The notes: a model not told the origin generated them from the sequence alone. A stretch of DNA of 42,345 bases from Oscillospiraceae bacterium (GCA_022800525.1 JAAWQM010000024.1:1-42345), one strand, 5' to 3'; positions 7,315 to 15,460 are shown, numbered from the stretch's first letter. Translations and numbers: made by a program.

Positions 7315-7344
7315 CGGGCGGACCTATACGCGTCCGCCCGTCTT
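7315..7344 (+). terminator. Terminator closing the three-gene cassette
   Basis: Nine-bp stem cgggcggac (7315-7323) with gtccgcccg (7332-7340), loop of 8, followed by tctt. It lies 24 nt after the membrane protein gene. Confidence 0.7.
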
Positions 7345-7420
7345 GCGGTTATAGCCCAATTTCTTAAGAAATCCCCGACGCAACCGCAAATTTACATCCA
7401 ATCCACCCAAACGCAACCGC
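7343..7420. promoter_or_regulatory. ACGCAACCGC direct repeats upstream of the XRE regulator
   Basis: The 10-mer acgcaaccgc occurs at 7378-7387 and 7411-7420, a 33-nt period (about three helix turns on the same face). An inverted ttgcggtt lies at 7343-7350. They precede the XRE-family gene at 7486 and could be its operators. I see no clear promoter hexamers in this 194-nt gap. Confidence 0.35.
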
Positions 7421-7485
7421 GTATCGCTGGATTCAACACTGCCGCGCGGGTAAGATAGCCCCATCTCAACAAGGAGGACACAACC

Positions 7486-8376
7486 ATGTCTCTAGCCGAA
7501 AACCTTCAATATCTCCGCGCCCGGGAGGGCATCACTCAGGAGCAGCTGGCGGAACGCCTGGACGTAAGCCGCCAATCCGTCTCCAAATGGGAGTCCAGCG
7601 CGAGCTACCCGGAGATGGACACCATCTTAAAGCTCTGCGACATGTTCCATGTAGATATGGACAGCCTGCTCCGGGGCAGCGTGGAGCGGACCCTCAGCGA
7701 GGACACCGCAGGCTATGACCGCTTCATGACCAGCTATGCCCGCAGGACAGCGGGAGCGATCACCGCCATCATAGCGGGGGCCGGGGCCATGATACTGCTC
7801 TACATGTGGATTGGAGACCTCAGTGCGGCGGTGTTCCTGCTGGATGTGGCAATTTCCGCCATGGTGCTGATGGCCGGCAGCATGACGGAGGATAATTTCC
7901 GCAAGCAGTATCCTACGATCCCCGATTTCTATACCGAGAAGCAAAAAAGGGATTTCCGCCGCCGGTACATCTGGTACATCTCCGGAGGCGTGGGGGCGAT
8001 TTTATTCGGGGTGGTTCTGCTGCTTCTGGCCTTCACGGTCCTGCCGGAGCAGGAGCCTTATGAATCGTTCATGGGCGCGCTGTTCGTGTTCATCGTAGCT
8101 GCCGCAACGTTTTTCCTGGTTTACGGCGGGATGCTGGAGGACAAGTACAACATACCGAAGTACAACTGGGAGAACAATCCCACCCCGGAGGAAAAGGCCA
8201 AGCGCCGCCTCACCGTCACCGCCTGCGCGGTCATTATGATCGTGGTCACTGCGGTCTATGTGGGGGTGGGGCTGGCGCTGGACAAGTGGGAGTGGGCCGT
8301 CTTCCTGTATCCCGTGGGCGGCATCCTGTGCGGCGCGGCGGCGGTGATCCTCATGCCCCGGTGGCAGGAGGACTGA
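7486..8376 (+). CDS. XRE-family regulator with C-terminal membrane domain
   Basis: 296 residues, ATG at 7486 after AAGGAGG. Residues 1-65 are a canonical XRE helix-turn-helix (LAENLQYLRAREGITQEQLA then VSRQSVSKWE and ASYPEMDTILKLCDMFHVDMD). The remainder carries about six hydrophobic helices in pairs (near 90-112, 115-135, 165-190, 200-222, 242-264 and 270-288), so the DNA-binding domain is tethered to the membrane. Such one-component, membrane-anchored XRE proteins are common in Firmicutes; the signal is usually unknown. It follows the three-gene cassette after its terminator, so it is likely a separate transcription unit but may sense the membrane state affected by the cassette. The latter is speculation. 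Confidence 0.85.
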   Translation: MSLAENLQYLRAREGITQEQLAERLDVSRQSVSKWESSASYPEMDTILKLCDMFHVDMDSLLRGSVERTLSEDTAGYDRFMTSYARRTAGAITAIIAGAGAMILLYMWIGDLSAAVFLLDVAISAMVLMAGSMTEDNFRKQYPTIPDFYTEKQKRDFRRRYIWYISGGVGAILFGVVLLLLAFTVLPEQEPYESFMGALFVFIVAAATFFLVYGGMLEDKYNIPKYNWENNPTPEEKAKRRLTVTACAVIMIVVTAVYVGVGLALDKWEWAVFLYPVGGILCGAAAVILMPRWQED

Positions 8377-8500
8377 TCCGCGTTCACGGCAGGAAGGTGT
8401 CGTCGATCCGGTACTCACCGCCGGTCAGGATGTAGTCCGCTCATCCCTCATTGCACGGAAATCAGGTTTCAACGCAGGAACCGGCGAACAGGAGAATCTA

Positions 8501-8529
8501 TGCAGGGGCGCACAATGTGCGCCCCTGCA
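8501..8529. repeat. GGGGCGC palindromic repeat (copy 2)
   Basis: Perfect 13-bp arms tgcaggggcgcac (8501-8513) and gtgcgcccctgca (8517-8529) around AAT. It lies between the XRE gene and the convergent ribbon-helix-helix gene and might act as a terminator, but there is no U tract. The rest of 8377-8551 shows no gene. Confidence 0.8.
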
Positions 8530-8551
8530 CTGGTGCGGTGGACCCTGGGGC

Positions 8552-8743
8552 CTATTCTTCTTGGGAACTGCCTTCCTCCTCCTTTAGATTCTCCAATGCA
8601 ACCCTGGTCGCCTCCACAACAAATGCTGTAAAGGTACAGTCCTTTTCACGAATCGCCTCTTCAACCTCTTCGATAATATCATTGGGAAAACGGACGGATT
8701 TGGTTGTTGACCGTGGCGTTTTCGGAATTTCAAATTTTCGCAT
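8552..8743 (-). CDS. Ribbon-helix-helix protein, YlcI/YnfO-like
   Basis: 63 residues, ATG at 8743 after a GAGGTG site. The core TKSVRFPNDIIEEVEEAIREK then TFTAFVVEATRVALENL (residues 14-53) has the beta-strand, helix, helix order of ribbon-helix-helix DNA-binding proteins, with a Glu-rich tail. These act as dimeric repressors, often autoregulated and often antitoxins or plasmid/phage regulators. It is transcribed divergently from a 55-residue unknown gene over an AT-rich region with repeated TTGCAAT-like sites, which is the obvious operator. Whether the pair is a toxin-antitoxin module is unproven; the partner does not look like a known toxin. Confidence 0.8.
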   Translation of the reverse strand: MRKFEIPKTPRSTTKSVRFPNDIIEEVEEAIREKDCTFTAFVVEATRVALENLKEEEGSSQEE

Positions 8744-8759
8744 AGCGCACCTCGCCTTA

Positions 8760-8859
8760 CATATTGTAGGACAAATTGTATTGCACTATACGCATTGTTG
8801 AATGCATTGCAAATTGCAATTATTTTATATTGCAATCCATACCAATACAGTGGTATGAT
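8760..8859. promoter_or_regulatory. AT-rich divergent promoter/operator region with TTGCAAT repeats
   Basis: For the plus-strand gene: TTGCAA (8830-8835), 18-nt spacer, TATGAT (8854-8859). For the minus-strand gene a TTCAAC/TACAAT pair with 16-nt spacing is possible. The strip contains at least four ATTGCA/TGCAAT-type words and an inverted pair atacca/tggtat next to the plus -10. It is far more AT-rich than its surroundings and is the likely binding region of the ribbon-helix-helix protein. Confidence 0.55.
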
Positions 8860-8882
8860 AGATGAGAAAGAGAGGTGTACTT

Positions 8883-9050
8883 ATGCCAGAATTATCAAGT
8901 ATCCCCAAATATTACGCCGCGCTTGTGGGCTATGTGGACAAGGTAATCAAGGCATTGGAGCAATGTGACGATGTACGGGCAAAAACGCTGCTGATACAAG
9001 GATTGGGCGAAGCGGAGAATATCTACCTGGAAATGTGGGCGGACGAATGA
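8883..9050 (+). CDS. Unknown 55-residue protein
   Basis: ATG at 8883 with AGAGAGGTG upstream; an earlier in-frame ATG at 8862 lies at the promoter and is unlikely. The product (MPELSSIPKYYAALVGYVDK...) is small, acidic, helical and soluble, without cysteine motifs. It is transcribed divergently from the ribbon-helix-helix gene and ends at a strong bidirectional terminator. Family not recognised. Confidence 0.65.
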   Translation: MPELSSIPKYYAALVGYVDKVIKALEQCDDVRAKTLLIQGLGEAENIYLEMWADE

Positions 9051-9055
9051 GGAAC

Positions 9056-9082
9056 GGGCGGGGCCGGATGGCCCCGCCCTTC
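9056..9082. terminator. Bidirectional terminator
   Basis: Stem gggcggggcc (9056-9065) with ggccccgccc (9070-9079), GGAT loop, followed by ttc. It lies between two convergent genes, the 55-residue gene and the PLP enzyme, and could serve both. Confidence 0.65.
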
Positions 9083-9092
9083 GTGCGATTCC

Positions 9093-10574
9093 TTACAGAT
9101 TTTTCAAAAGTCCGGTGGCCTCGTTGAACTCGTTGATCAGGTCGTCAAGCTCCTTGGCCTGGGCGTGGACGGCGTCCCAGGTGCCCTCGGTGTCGTACCA
9201 GAGGTCATTGAGGTCATGGACGTCTCTCGCCTGCTGCTCCACCCAGGTATAGTACTTGAGGTTGTGGACCCGCTTGCGCTCTACATACGTCAGCTCCAGC
9301 ATGTTGTCGGTCTTGAGACCCAGAATGTGCAGGTGGTGGTCAATAGCAGCCTCGGTGGGATTGTACGCGCCGTGCATCTCGTCCAGTTCCGTGATACGGC
9401 TGCCGTACATGGCGGCGGAGTCGGTGAGGACAGTGCCCACCACATCACGCTCGGTCAGCTCGTAGTACTTGGCCATTTTGATGCAGCAGAGCACGTTGGC
9501 GATGCCGGAGATACCCAGCCAGCTCAGCTTTTCGATCAACTCATCGTCCAGACCCAGCTCGTTTTTGAGGTAGGCGTGGCCGTCGGGGGTGTTGAACAGG
9601 CGCAGGAGGCGCTGGCTGTCCTCGTCGTCGATGGCGATTGCCATATCGGTGTTTTTGACGTTGTGAATCCAGGGAATGTGCTTGTCGCCGATGCCCTCAA
9701 TCCGGTGGCCGCCAAAGCCGTTGTTGACGATGGTGGGGCACTGAAGAGCCTCGCCGACGGCCAGCTTCAGGTGGGGATAGCGCTCCTTGAGCAGGTCGCC
9801 CGCGCTCATGGTCCCGGCGGAGCCGGAGGTGAAGCAGGCTCCTGCGAACCGGTCGCCGGGACGCTTCACAGCCTCGAACAGGTCGGCCAGGGCGTATCCG
9901 GTAACGTTGTAGTGCCACAGGGGGTTGCCCATTTCCTCGAACTGGTTGAAGATCATGTACTGGGGGTCCTGCTTGAGCTCCCAGGTCTTGTCAAAGATTT
10001 CCTTGACATTGGACTCGCAGCCCGGGGTGGCGATGACCTCGCCGGCGATGGATTTCAGCCAGTTGAACCGCTCCTGGCTCATCTCGGCGGGGAGGATGGC
10101 CACGGACTCGCAGGCCAGCAGCTTGGAGTTGAACGCGCCGCCGCGGCAATAGTTGCCGGTGGAGGGCCAGACGGCCTTGTGCCAGGTAGCGTCAAACTGT
10201 CCGGTCACCAGCCTGGGGGCCAGGCAGCCGAAGGACGCGCCCACCTTATGGCAGCCGGTGGGGAACCACTTGCCCGCCATAGCGATGATGCGGCAGGGTA
10301 CGCCGGAGAGCCTGGAGGGGATTTCCACATAGTTGGGGACGGCCTGATAGAGTCCGCCGGTCTCCTTGGCTTCATTTTTCCAGGTGATACGGAACAGGTT
10401 CAGGGGGTTCACGTCCCACAGGCCCACGCTCTTCAGCTTTTCCTGGATGGCGGCGGGGATGGTCTCGGGGTTCTGCATCTGGGCGATGGTAGGGATGATG
10501 ACGTTGTTTTCCCTGGCTTTCCGGACGTTCTTTTGCAGGATTTCCTTGTTGATAGTCAGATCAATTTTGCTCAT
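9093..10574 (-). CDS. Fold-II PLP-dependent enzyme linked to YgeY/YgeW locus
   Basis: 493 residues. It has the marks of the tryptophan-synthase-beta/threonine-dehydratase (fold II) superfamily: a Schiff-base lysine in CHKVGASFG (Lys110), an Asn/Ser-rich substrate loop nearby (PSTGNYCRGGAF, about 136-147) and a Gly/Ser-rich phosphate loop in CFTSGSAGTMSAG. It is about 90 residues longer than the diaminopropionate ammonia-lyase YgeX (about 400) usually found beside ygeY and ygeW, and does not carry the YgeX N-terminus, so I call it only a fold-II lyase, perhaps the functional counterpart of YgeX. It overlaps the regulator gene before it by 14 nt, showing co-transcription, and diverges from ygeY-ygeW-carbamate kinase. 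An ammonia-releasing amino acid lyase would fit the locus. Confidence 0.75.
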   Translation of the reverse strand: MSKIDLTINKEILQKNVRKARENNVIIPTIAQMQNPETIPAAIQEKLKSVGLWDVNPLNLFRITWKNEAKETGGLYQAVPNYVEIPSRLSGVPCRIIAMAGKWFPTGCHKVGASFGCLAPRLVTGQFDATWHKAVWPSTGNYCRGGAFNSKLLACESVAILPAEMSQERFNWLKSIAGEVIATPGCESNVKEIFDKTWELKQDPQYMIFNQFEEMGNPLWHYNVTGYALADLFEAVKRPGDRFAGACFTSGSAGTMSAGDLLKERYPHLKLAVGEALQCPTIVNNGFGGHRIEGIGDKHIPWIHNVKNTDMAIAIDDEDSQRLLRLFNTPDGHAYLKNELGLDDELIEKLSWLGISGIANVLCCIKMAKYYELTERDVVGTVLTDSAAMYGSRITELDEMHGAYNPTEAAIDHHLHILGLKTDNMLELTYVERKRVHNLKYYTWVEQQARDVHDLNDLWYDTEGTWDAVHAQAKELDDLINEFNEATGLLKNL

Positions 10575-11223
10575 GCCGTTTTTCCTCCTGTTTCAGGTCA
10601 ATATAAGAATAAAGTGTGTACTTTGAGATTCCGAAGTATCTGGCGACCTTGTCGCCGGACTTGGTGATAAGAAACGCGCCGTGCTCGTTGAGGAACCGGA
10701 TGGCCCGGACCTTGTCGTCCTTGTTCATCAGCGCCACCGGCTTGCCCACCAGCGCCACGCTCTGCTCAATGAGATCGTCCAGCATGTCGCTGACGTTCAG
10801 GACGGTGATGCGCTCCTCCTTTTCCTGACCGGTTCCGGCGGTGTGGAGCAGGCCGCTGAGGGCGTTCTCCACCATCAGCAGGGCGGAGATGTCGTAGTTA
10901 ATGGACAGGATGGCGGTTACCCGCCCCCGTCCGTCCCGGATGTAAACGGTGGAGGATTTGAGTATTTTGCCGTCGGGAGTGCGGGTCAGGTAGCCAAGGT
11001 GGTCCTTGGGGTCCTCGTTGGCGTGGAGGAGCTGCTCCATGACCACCGTGGAGGGGCCGTCGCCCGCCCTGCGCCCGGTGACATGCCCGTTTTCAATGAA
11101 AACGATGGACCGCTCCGGGTCCCTGGCGGTCAAGTCGTGGATCACCACCTCGCAGTTCGGCCCGAACTGCGCCGCCAGCGCCGCCGCAATTTGCTTGAGC
11201 ATTTCCAACCGTTTGCTGTCCAA
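10561..11223 (-). CDS. YheO/DauR-type transcriptional regulator (PAS plus HTH)
   Basis: 220 residues. The N-terminal half (about 1-120) matches the YheO-like PAS domain (QIAAALAAQFGPNCEVVIHDL, then IVFIENGHVTGR and ILKSSTVYIRDGRGRVTAILSINYD). The C-terminal part ends with a winged-helix type HTH (GDKVARYFGISKYTLYSYID). Members control amino acid and small-molecule catabolism, often acting on a divergent operon. Here it overlaps the PLP enzyme gene and faces ygeY across a 186-nt region with tandem repeats at 11288-11323, so it most likely controls both arms of this locus. The ligand is unknown; a purine or diaminopropionate-like compound would fit but is inference. Confidence 0.88.
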   Translation of the reverse strand: MDSKRLEMLKQIAAALAAQFGPNCEVVIHDLTARDPERSIVFIENGHVTGRRAGDGPSTVVMEQLLHANEDPKDHLGYLTRTPDGKILKSSTVYIRDGRGRVTAILSINYDISALLMVENALSGLLHTAGTGQEKEERITVLNVSDMLDDLIEQSVALVGKPVALMNKDDKVRAIRFLNEHGAFLITKSGDKVARYFGISKYTLYSYIDLKQEEKRHEQN

Positions 11224-11287
11224 GCCTCTATCACATCCTCGTTTGTTTCTATAGCTATCATAACAGCATCACAGACGGATTGCAAGG

Positions 11288-11353
11288 GGTTTTCAAAAAT
11301 TTTTTTAGGTTTTCAAAAATTTTGTTTGACATCGGCGTTTTCTGTGCTATGAT
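11288..11353 (+). promoter_or_regulatory. ygeY promoter with tandem GGTTTTCAAAAATTTT operators
   Basis: The 16-mer ggttttcaaaaatttt is present at 11288-11303 and again at 11308-11323, a 20-bp period (two helix turns). Directly after it lie TTGACA (11326-11331), a 16-nt spacer and TATGAT (11348-11353), a strong promoter for ygeY. The repeats are placed where an activator touching RNA polymerase would bind, and are the natural target of the divergent YheO-type regulator. Confidence 0.7.
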
Positions 11354-11409
11354 AGTGGTATAGGAAAAAGCAGCCACTGAAAATATATTTTTGATGGAGG
11401 AACAGGAGT

Positions 11410-12819
11410 ATGGACTTCGAAGCGATCAAAAAGGCGGCCCAGGGCTATCAGGCCGACATGAGCAGGTTTCTGCGCGCCATGATTTCCCACCCCAGCGAGA
11501 GCTGCGAGGAGAAGGAGGTGGTCATGTGCATCAAGGCCGAGATGGAGAAGCTGGGCTATGACAAGGTGGAGATCGACGGCCTGGGCAACGTCATCGGCTG
11601 GATGGGCGACGGCGAGAAGATCATTGCCATCGACTCCCACATTGATACCGTGGGCGTGGGCAACATCAGCAACTGGGAGGCCGACCCCTACAAGGGCTAC
11701 GAGACGGACGACATCATCTATGGCCGGGGCGGTTCCGACCAGGAGGGCGGCATGGCCTCCGCCGTGTATGGGGCGAAGATCATGAAGGACCTGGGGCTGA
11801 TTCCCGCCGGGTATAAGATCATGGTGGTCGGCTCCGTCCAGGAAGAGGACTGCGACGGCATGTGCTGGCAGTACATCGTTAACAAGTATTTTCCCAGCAA
11901 GGAAGAGGCCCAAAAGCAGATCGAGTTTGTCATCTCCACTGAGCCCACCGACGGCGGCATTTATCGCGGGCACCGGGGCCGGATGGAGATCCGGGTGGAT
12001 GTAAAGGGCATTTCCTGCCACGGTTCCGCTCCTGAGCGGGGCGACAATGCGATTTACAAGATGGCGGATATACTCCAGGACGTGCGGGCGCTGAACGAGA
12101 ACGACGACGCTGATGAGACGGAAATCAAGGGCTTGGTCAAGCGGCTGAATCCCAAGTACAATCCGGAGCACTGGGAGGACGCCCGTTTCCTGGGCCGGGG
12201 CACGTGCACGGTTTCCCAGATTTTTTACACCTCACCCAGCCGCTGCGCTGTGGCGGACAGCTGCGCGGTTTCCATTGACCGCCGCATGACTGCTGGGGAG
12301 ACCTGGGACAGCTGTTTGAAGGAGATCGAGGAGCTGCCCGCTGTAAAGAAGTACGGCGGGGATGTGAAGGTCAGCATGTATATGTATGACCGTCCGGCGT
12401 GGACTGGGACTGTGTATGAGACGGAGTGCTTCTTCCCGACATGGATTAACAAGGAGACTGCCGCGCATGTTCAGGCGCTGATAGACGCTCACCATGGGCT
12501 GTGGGGCGAGAATCGGATTGGTCACGCGGACGCTGATCCCAAGCTGGACGCCATGCATCTGCGGGAGCGGCCTTTGACGGACAAGTGGACCTTCTCGACC
12601 AACGGCGTGTCCATTCAGGGGCGGTATGGGATTCCGTGTGTTGGTTTTGGTCCTGGTGCGGAGAGTCAGGCCCATGCGCCCAATGAGATCACGTGGAAGC
12701 AGGATTTGGTGACCTGCGCCGCTGTATATGCGGCTGTACCCGGGCTGTATAAGGAGGAGAACAAGTCCGGTGATGTAACGCAGTTCCGGCAGAGTCTGAC
12801 GGACAATGAGATTCAGTAA
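11410..12819 (+). CDS. ygeY: YgeY family M20 metallohydrolase
   Basis: 469 residues, ATG at 11410 with GGAGGAACAGGAG upstream. It is an M20 dinuclear zinc hydrolase: AIDSHIDTV (His77, Asp79), [10 protein letters not shown] with the bridging Asp, and QEEDCDG with the catalytic Glu. Full length matches the YgeY family, described as a selenium-metabolism-linked hydrolase and induced with ygeW and ygeX during anaerobic purine (urate) breakdown in gut bacteria. The substrate is not established in general; cleavage of an amide from purine-ring opening is the current idea. It begins the plus-strand arm, read from the promoter at 11326-11353; ygeW follows after 406 bp that contain a dispersed repeat. 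Confidence 0.92.
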   Translation: MDFEAIKKAAQGYQADMSRFLRAMISHPSESCEEKEVVMCIKAEMEKLGYDKVEIDGLGNVIGWMGDGEKIIAIDSHIDTVGVGNISNWEADPYKGYETDDIIYGRGGSDQEGGMASAVYGAKIMKDLGLIPAGYKIMVVGSVQEEDCDGMCWQYIVNKYFPSKEEAQKQIEFVISTEPTDGGIYRGHRGRMEIRVDVKGISCHGSAPERGDNAIYKMADILQDVRALNENDDADETEIKGLVKRLNPKYNPEHWEDARFLGRGTCTVSQIFYTSPSRCAVADSCAVSIDRRMTAGETWDSCLKEIEELPAVKKYGGDVKVSMYMYDRPAWTGTVYETECFFPTWINKETAAHVQALIDAHHGLWGENRIGHADADPKLDAMHLRERPLTDKWTFSTNGVSIQGRYGIPCVGFGPGAESQAHAPNEITWKQDLVTCAAVYAAVPGLYKEENKSGDVTQFRQSLTDNEIQ

Positions 12820-12914
12820 ATTTCCACAGATGTCAGTATGGTTCTGCCCTTGCGATACAGGCAAATGATATCCGCCCCTGCAACAGCTCTATCAACTTAG
12901 AAAGGACCGGCGAT

Positions 12915-13180
12915 AGAACGCCCCCCGTTGATGGCTCTGTCCCTTTCACAGGGCGTCAGCCGGAGTCGGAATATTACCAGTCTCCCAGACCAGATGCCCG
13001 TAGGGCCATTTGTTCACGGGGCAGCGCAGCTCTTCATTTGCAGGCGTGTCCGAAAATCCCCCGCCTAGGTCATGCCGCAGGCATCGCCGAGAAGGGAGTC
13101 CAGAACCGTAGGTTCTGGTGTGTTTTTGGTTACTTTTGTCACAGGACAAAAGTAACCGCCCGTCCGGGGCGCGGCGCCCC
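12915..13180 (+). repeat. Three-hairpin dispersed repeat, full copy 1
   Basis: About 265 bp highly similar to 16156-16430, same orientation. The end holds three hairpins: cagaacc/ggttctg (13101-13117), a 13-bp stem ggttacttttgtc/gacaaaagtaacc (13128-13157) and ggggcg/cgcccc (13166-13180). It occupies most of the ygeY-ygeW gap and ends about 30 nt before the ygeW ribosome site. The gap also has a half-palindrome atgatatccgcccctgc (12865-12881). Open frames through it are artefacts of the repeat. Confidence 0.85.
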
Positions 13181-13225
13181 CCCCCAGTATATCGAATAAA
13201 TCCAATAAAAAAGGAGAAAATACCG

Positions 13226-14419
13226 ATGAGCAAAACAGAGAACCTTGCCCAGCACCTGGAGAAGCTGCATATCAACAATATGTATAAGAACGACTTCTAC
13301 TGGACCTGGGACAAAACAGACGACGAGCTGGACGCCATCTTCACGGTAGCGGACGCCCTCCGGGACCTGCGGGAAAGAAACATCTCCACCAGGATTTTTG
13401 ATTCCGGCCTGGGCATCTCCATTTTCCGTGACAACTCCACCAGGACAAGATTCTCCTTCGCCTCCGCCTGCAACCTGCTGGGTCTGGACATCAAGGACCT
13501 GGACGAGAAGACCAGCCAGATTGCCCACGGCGAGACCGTCCGCGAGACTGCCAACATGGTCTCCTTTATGGCTGATGTGGTGGGCATCCGGGACGACATG
13601 TTCATTGAGGAGGGCCATAAATACCAGAAGACCTTCATGGACGCCTTGGACGAGGGCTACGAGAAGGGCATCCTGGAGCAGCGGCCTACCCTGGTCAACC
13701 TCCAGTGCGACGTGGACCACCCCACCCAGTCCATGGCGGACCTGCTTCATGTCATCCATGAGATGGGCGGCGTGGAGAACCTCAAGGGCAAGAAGATTGC
13801 CATGACCTGGGCCTACTCCCCCAGCTACGGCAAGCCCCTGAGCGTGCCCCAGGGCATTATCGGCCTCTTTACCCGGTTCGGCATGGACGTGGTTCTGGCG
13901 CACCCCGAGGGATATGAGGTCATGCCCGAGGTGGAGGAGATTGCGAAGAAGAACGCGGAGGAGAGCGGCGGCTCCTTTACAAAGGTCAACTCCATGGAGG
14001 AGGCCTTCAAGGACGCCGACATCGTCTATCCCAAGTCCTGGGCCCCCTTCAAGGCCATGGAGAAGCGCACGGAGCTGTACCGCGCAGGCGACAAGGCCGG
14101 TATCGACGCCCTGGAGAAGGAGCTGCTGGCGCAGAACGCCGGACACAAGGACTGGTCCTGCACCGAGGACATGATGAAGCTGACCAAGGATGGTCAGGCC
14201 CTCTACATGCATTGCCTGCCTGCCGACATCTCCGGCCTGAGCTGCAAGGAGGGCGAGGTGGACAACAGCGTGTTTGACCGCTATATTGAGCCGCTGTATA
14301 AGGAAGCCTCCTTCAAGCCCTATATTATCGCCGCCATGATCTTCCTGAGCAAGGTCAAGGATCCTGTGGCCGCCCTGCGCGACCTGGAGAAGCGCGGCGG
14401 GAAGCGCAAGGAATTCTGA
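13226..14419 (+). CDS. ygeW: YgeW-type knotted carbamoyltransferase
   Basis: 397 residues from the ATG at 13226 (AAGGAG ribosome site); the upstream in-frame extension falls in repeat DNA. Carbamoyl-phosphate binding motif FRDNSTRTRFSF (68-79) and HPTQ in DVDHPTQSMADL are visible, with a C-terminal MHCLPADISG. The long acidic region near LQCDVDHPTQ and the length fit the YgeW family of trefoil-knot carbamoyltransferases rather than ornithine transcarbamoylase (about 310-330). YgeW is thought to transfer a carbamoyl group from a purine-derived ureido compound to phosphate, giving carbamoyl phosphate for the kinase next door. Natural substrate uncertain. Followed after a hairpin by carbamate kinase. 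Confidence 0.93.
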   Translation: MSKTENLAQHLEKLHINNMYKNDFYWTWDKTDDELDAIFTVADALRDLRERNISTRIFDSGLGISIFRDNSTRTRFSFASACNLLGLDIKDLDEKTSQIAHGETVRETANMVSFMADVVGIRDDMFIEEGHKYQKTFMDALDEGYEKGILEQRPTLVNLQCDVDHPTQSMADLLHVIHEMGGVENLKGKKIAMTWAYSPSYGKPLSVPQGIIGLFTRFGMDVVLAHPEGYEVMPEVEEIAKKNAEESGGSFTKVNSMEEAFKDADIVYPKSWAPFKAMEKRTELYRAGDKAGIDALEKELLAQNAGHKDWSCTEDMMKLTKDGQALYMHCLPADISGLSCKEGEVDNSVFDRYIEPLYKEASFKPYIIAAMIFLSKVKDPVAALRDLEKRGGKRKEF

Positions 14420-14434
14420 TATCTCCACACATAG

Positions 14435-14463
14435 GAAAGGGAGTACCCCCGGTACTCCCTTTC
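14435..14463 (+). terminator. Hairpin between ygeW and carbamate kinase
   Basis: Perfect 13-bp stem gaaagggagtacc/ggtactccctttc with a CCC loop. The tail is not U-rich (tgaatcc), so it may be a partial terminator or an mRNA-stabilising processing element that sets different amounts of the two enzymes. Confidence 0.55.
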
Positions 14464-14504
14464 TGAATCCAGCGAAAGTTTTATGAAGAGCGAGGAAACG
14501 AACC

Positions 14505-15446
14505 ATGAGTAAACGCATCGTCATCGCCCTGGGCGGCAACGCCCTGGGAAGCACCCTGCCCGAGCAGGCGGAGGCGGTCAGGATCACCGCCCGCGCTATT
14601 GTGGACCTTATTGAGGACGGCAACCAGGTGGTCGTCGCCCATGGCAACGGCCCCCAGGTAGGCATCATCAACAACGCCATGTCCGCCCTCCAGCGGGAGG
14701 ACCCCGCCCAGGGGTACACCCCCCTCTCTGTCTGCGGAGCCATGAGCCAGGCGTATATCGGCTACGATCTGCAGAACGCCTTCCGGGAGGAACTGCTGGA
14801 CCGGGGCATCACCAACATGCCTGTGTGCTCCATCGTCACCCAGGTGGAGGTGGACCCGGCGGACCCCGCCTTTGACAATCCCACCAAGCCCATCGGAAAA
14901 TTCATGACGGAGGCCGAGGCCCGCGCCTACCACGCCTCCACCGGCAATCCCGTCAAGGAGGACGCGGGCCGGGGCTGGCGGCGCTATGTGGCCTCACCTA
15001 AGCCGAAACATATCATTGAGGCAGGGGCCATCCGCGCCCTTACTGAGGACGGCCATCTGGTCATCTGCTGCGGCGGCGGAGGCATCCCCGTGTACCGCAC
15101 GGAAAAAAACCATCTCAAGGGCGCGGCGGCGGTCATCGACAAGGACTTTGCCTCTGAGCTGCTGGCGGAGCAGCTGGACGCGGATATGCTCATTATCCTC
15201 ACCGCCGTGGAGAAGGTGGCGGTCAACTTCCGCAAGGAAAATGAGCGCTGGCTGGATGTCTTGTCCCCGGAGGAAGCCAGGGACTATGCCGCTGAGGGGC
15301 AGTTCGCTCCCGGCTCCATGCTGCCCAAGGTGGAGGCGGCGGTGAAATTCGCTGAGTCCAAGCCGGGCCGGGAGGCACTGATTACCCTGCTGGAAAAGGC
15401 CAGGGATGGCATCGCTGGAAAGACAGGCACCGTCATCCGGCAATAA
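14505..15446 (+). CDS. arcC: Carbamate kinase
   Basis: 313 residues, the usual length. Begins MSKRIVIALGGNALG, the amino acid kinase nucleotide loop, with HGNGPQVG near 48-55 and VICCGGGGIPVY further on. It makes ATP and carbamate (then ammonia and CO2) from ADP and carbamoyl phosphate. In this locus carbamoyl phosphate should come from YgeW, so the pathway yields ATP by substrate-level phosphorylation. ATG at 14505; the ribosome site is GAGG in aagagcgaggaa. Ended by a bidirectional terminator. Confidence 0.95.
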   Translation: MSKRIVIALGGNALGSTLPEQAEAVRITARAIVDLIEDGNQVVVAHGNGPQVGIINNAMSALQREDPAQGYTPLSVCGAMSQAYIGYDLQNAFREELLDRGITNMPVCSIVTQVEVDPADPAFDNPTKPIGKFMTEAEARAYHASTGNPVKEDAGRGWRRYVASPKPKHIIEAGAIRALTEDGHLVICCGGGGIPVYRTEKNHLKGAAAVIDKDFASELLAEQLDADMLIILTAVEKVAVNFRKENERWLDVLSPEEARDYAAEGQFAPGSMLPKVEAAVKFAESKPGREALITLLEKARDGIAGKTGTVIRQ

Positions 15447-15460
15447 TCACTTCCAAAGGC

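Noticed and set aside
9165-10667. 500-codon plus-strand open frame opposite the PLP enzyme
   Set aside because: It is the antisense shadow of a well-conserved PLP enzyme; the translation is Val/Gly/Leu-rich low-complexity with no ribosome site.
13139-14743. 534-codon minus-strand frame opposite ygeW
   Set aside because: Shadow of ygeW in high-GC DNA; the plus strand has catalytic motifs and a ribosome site.
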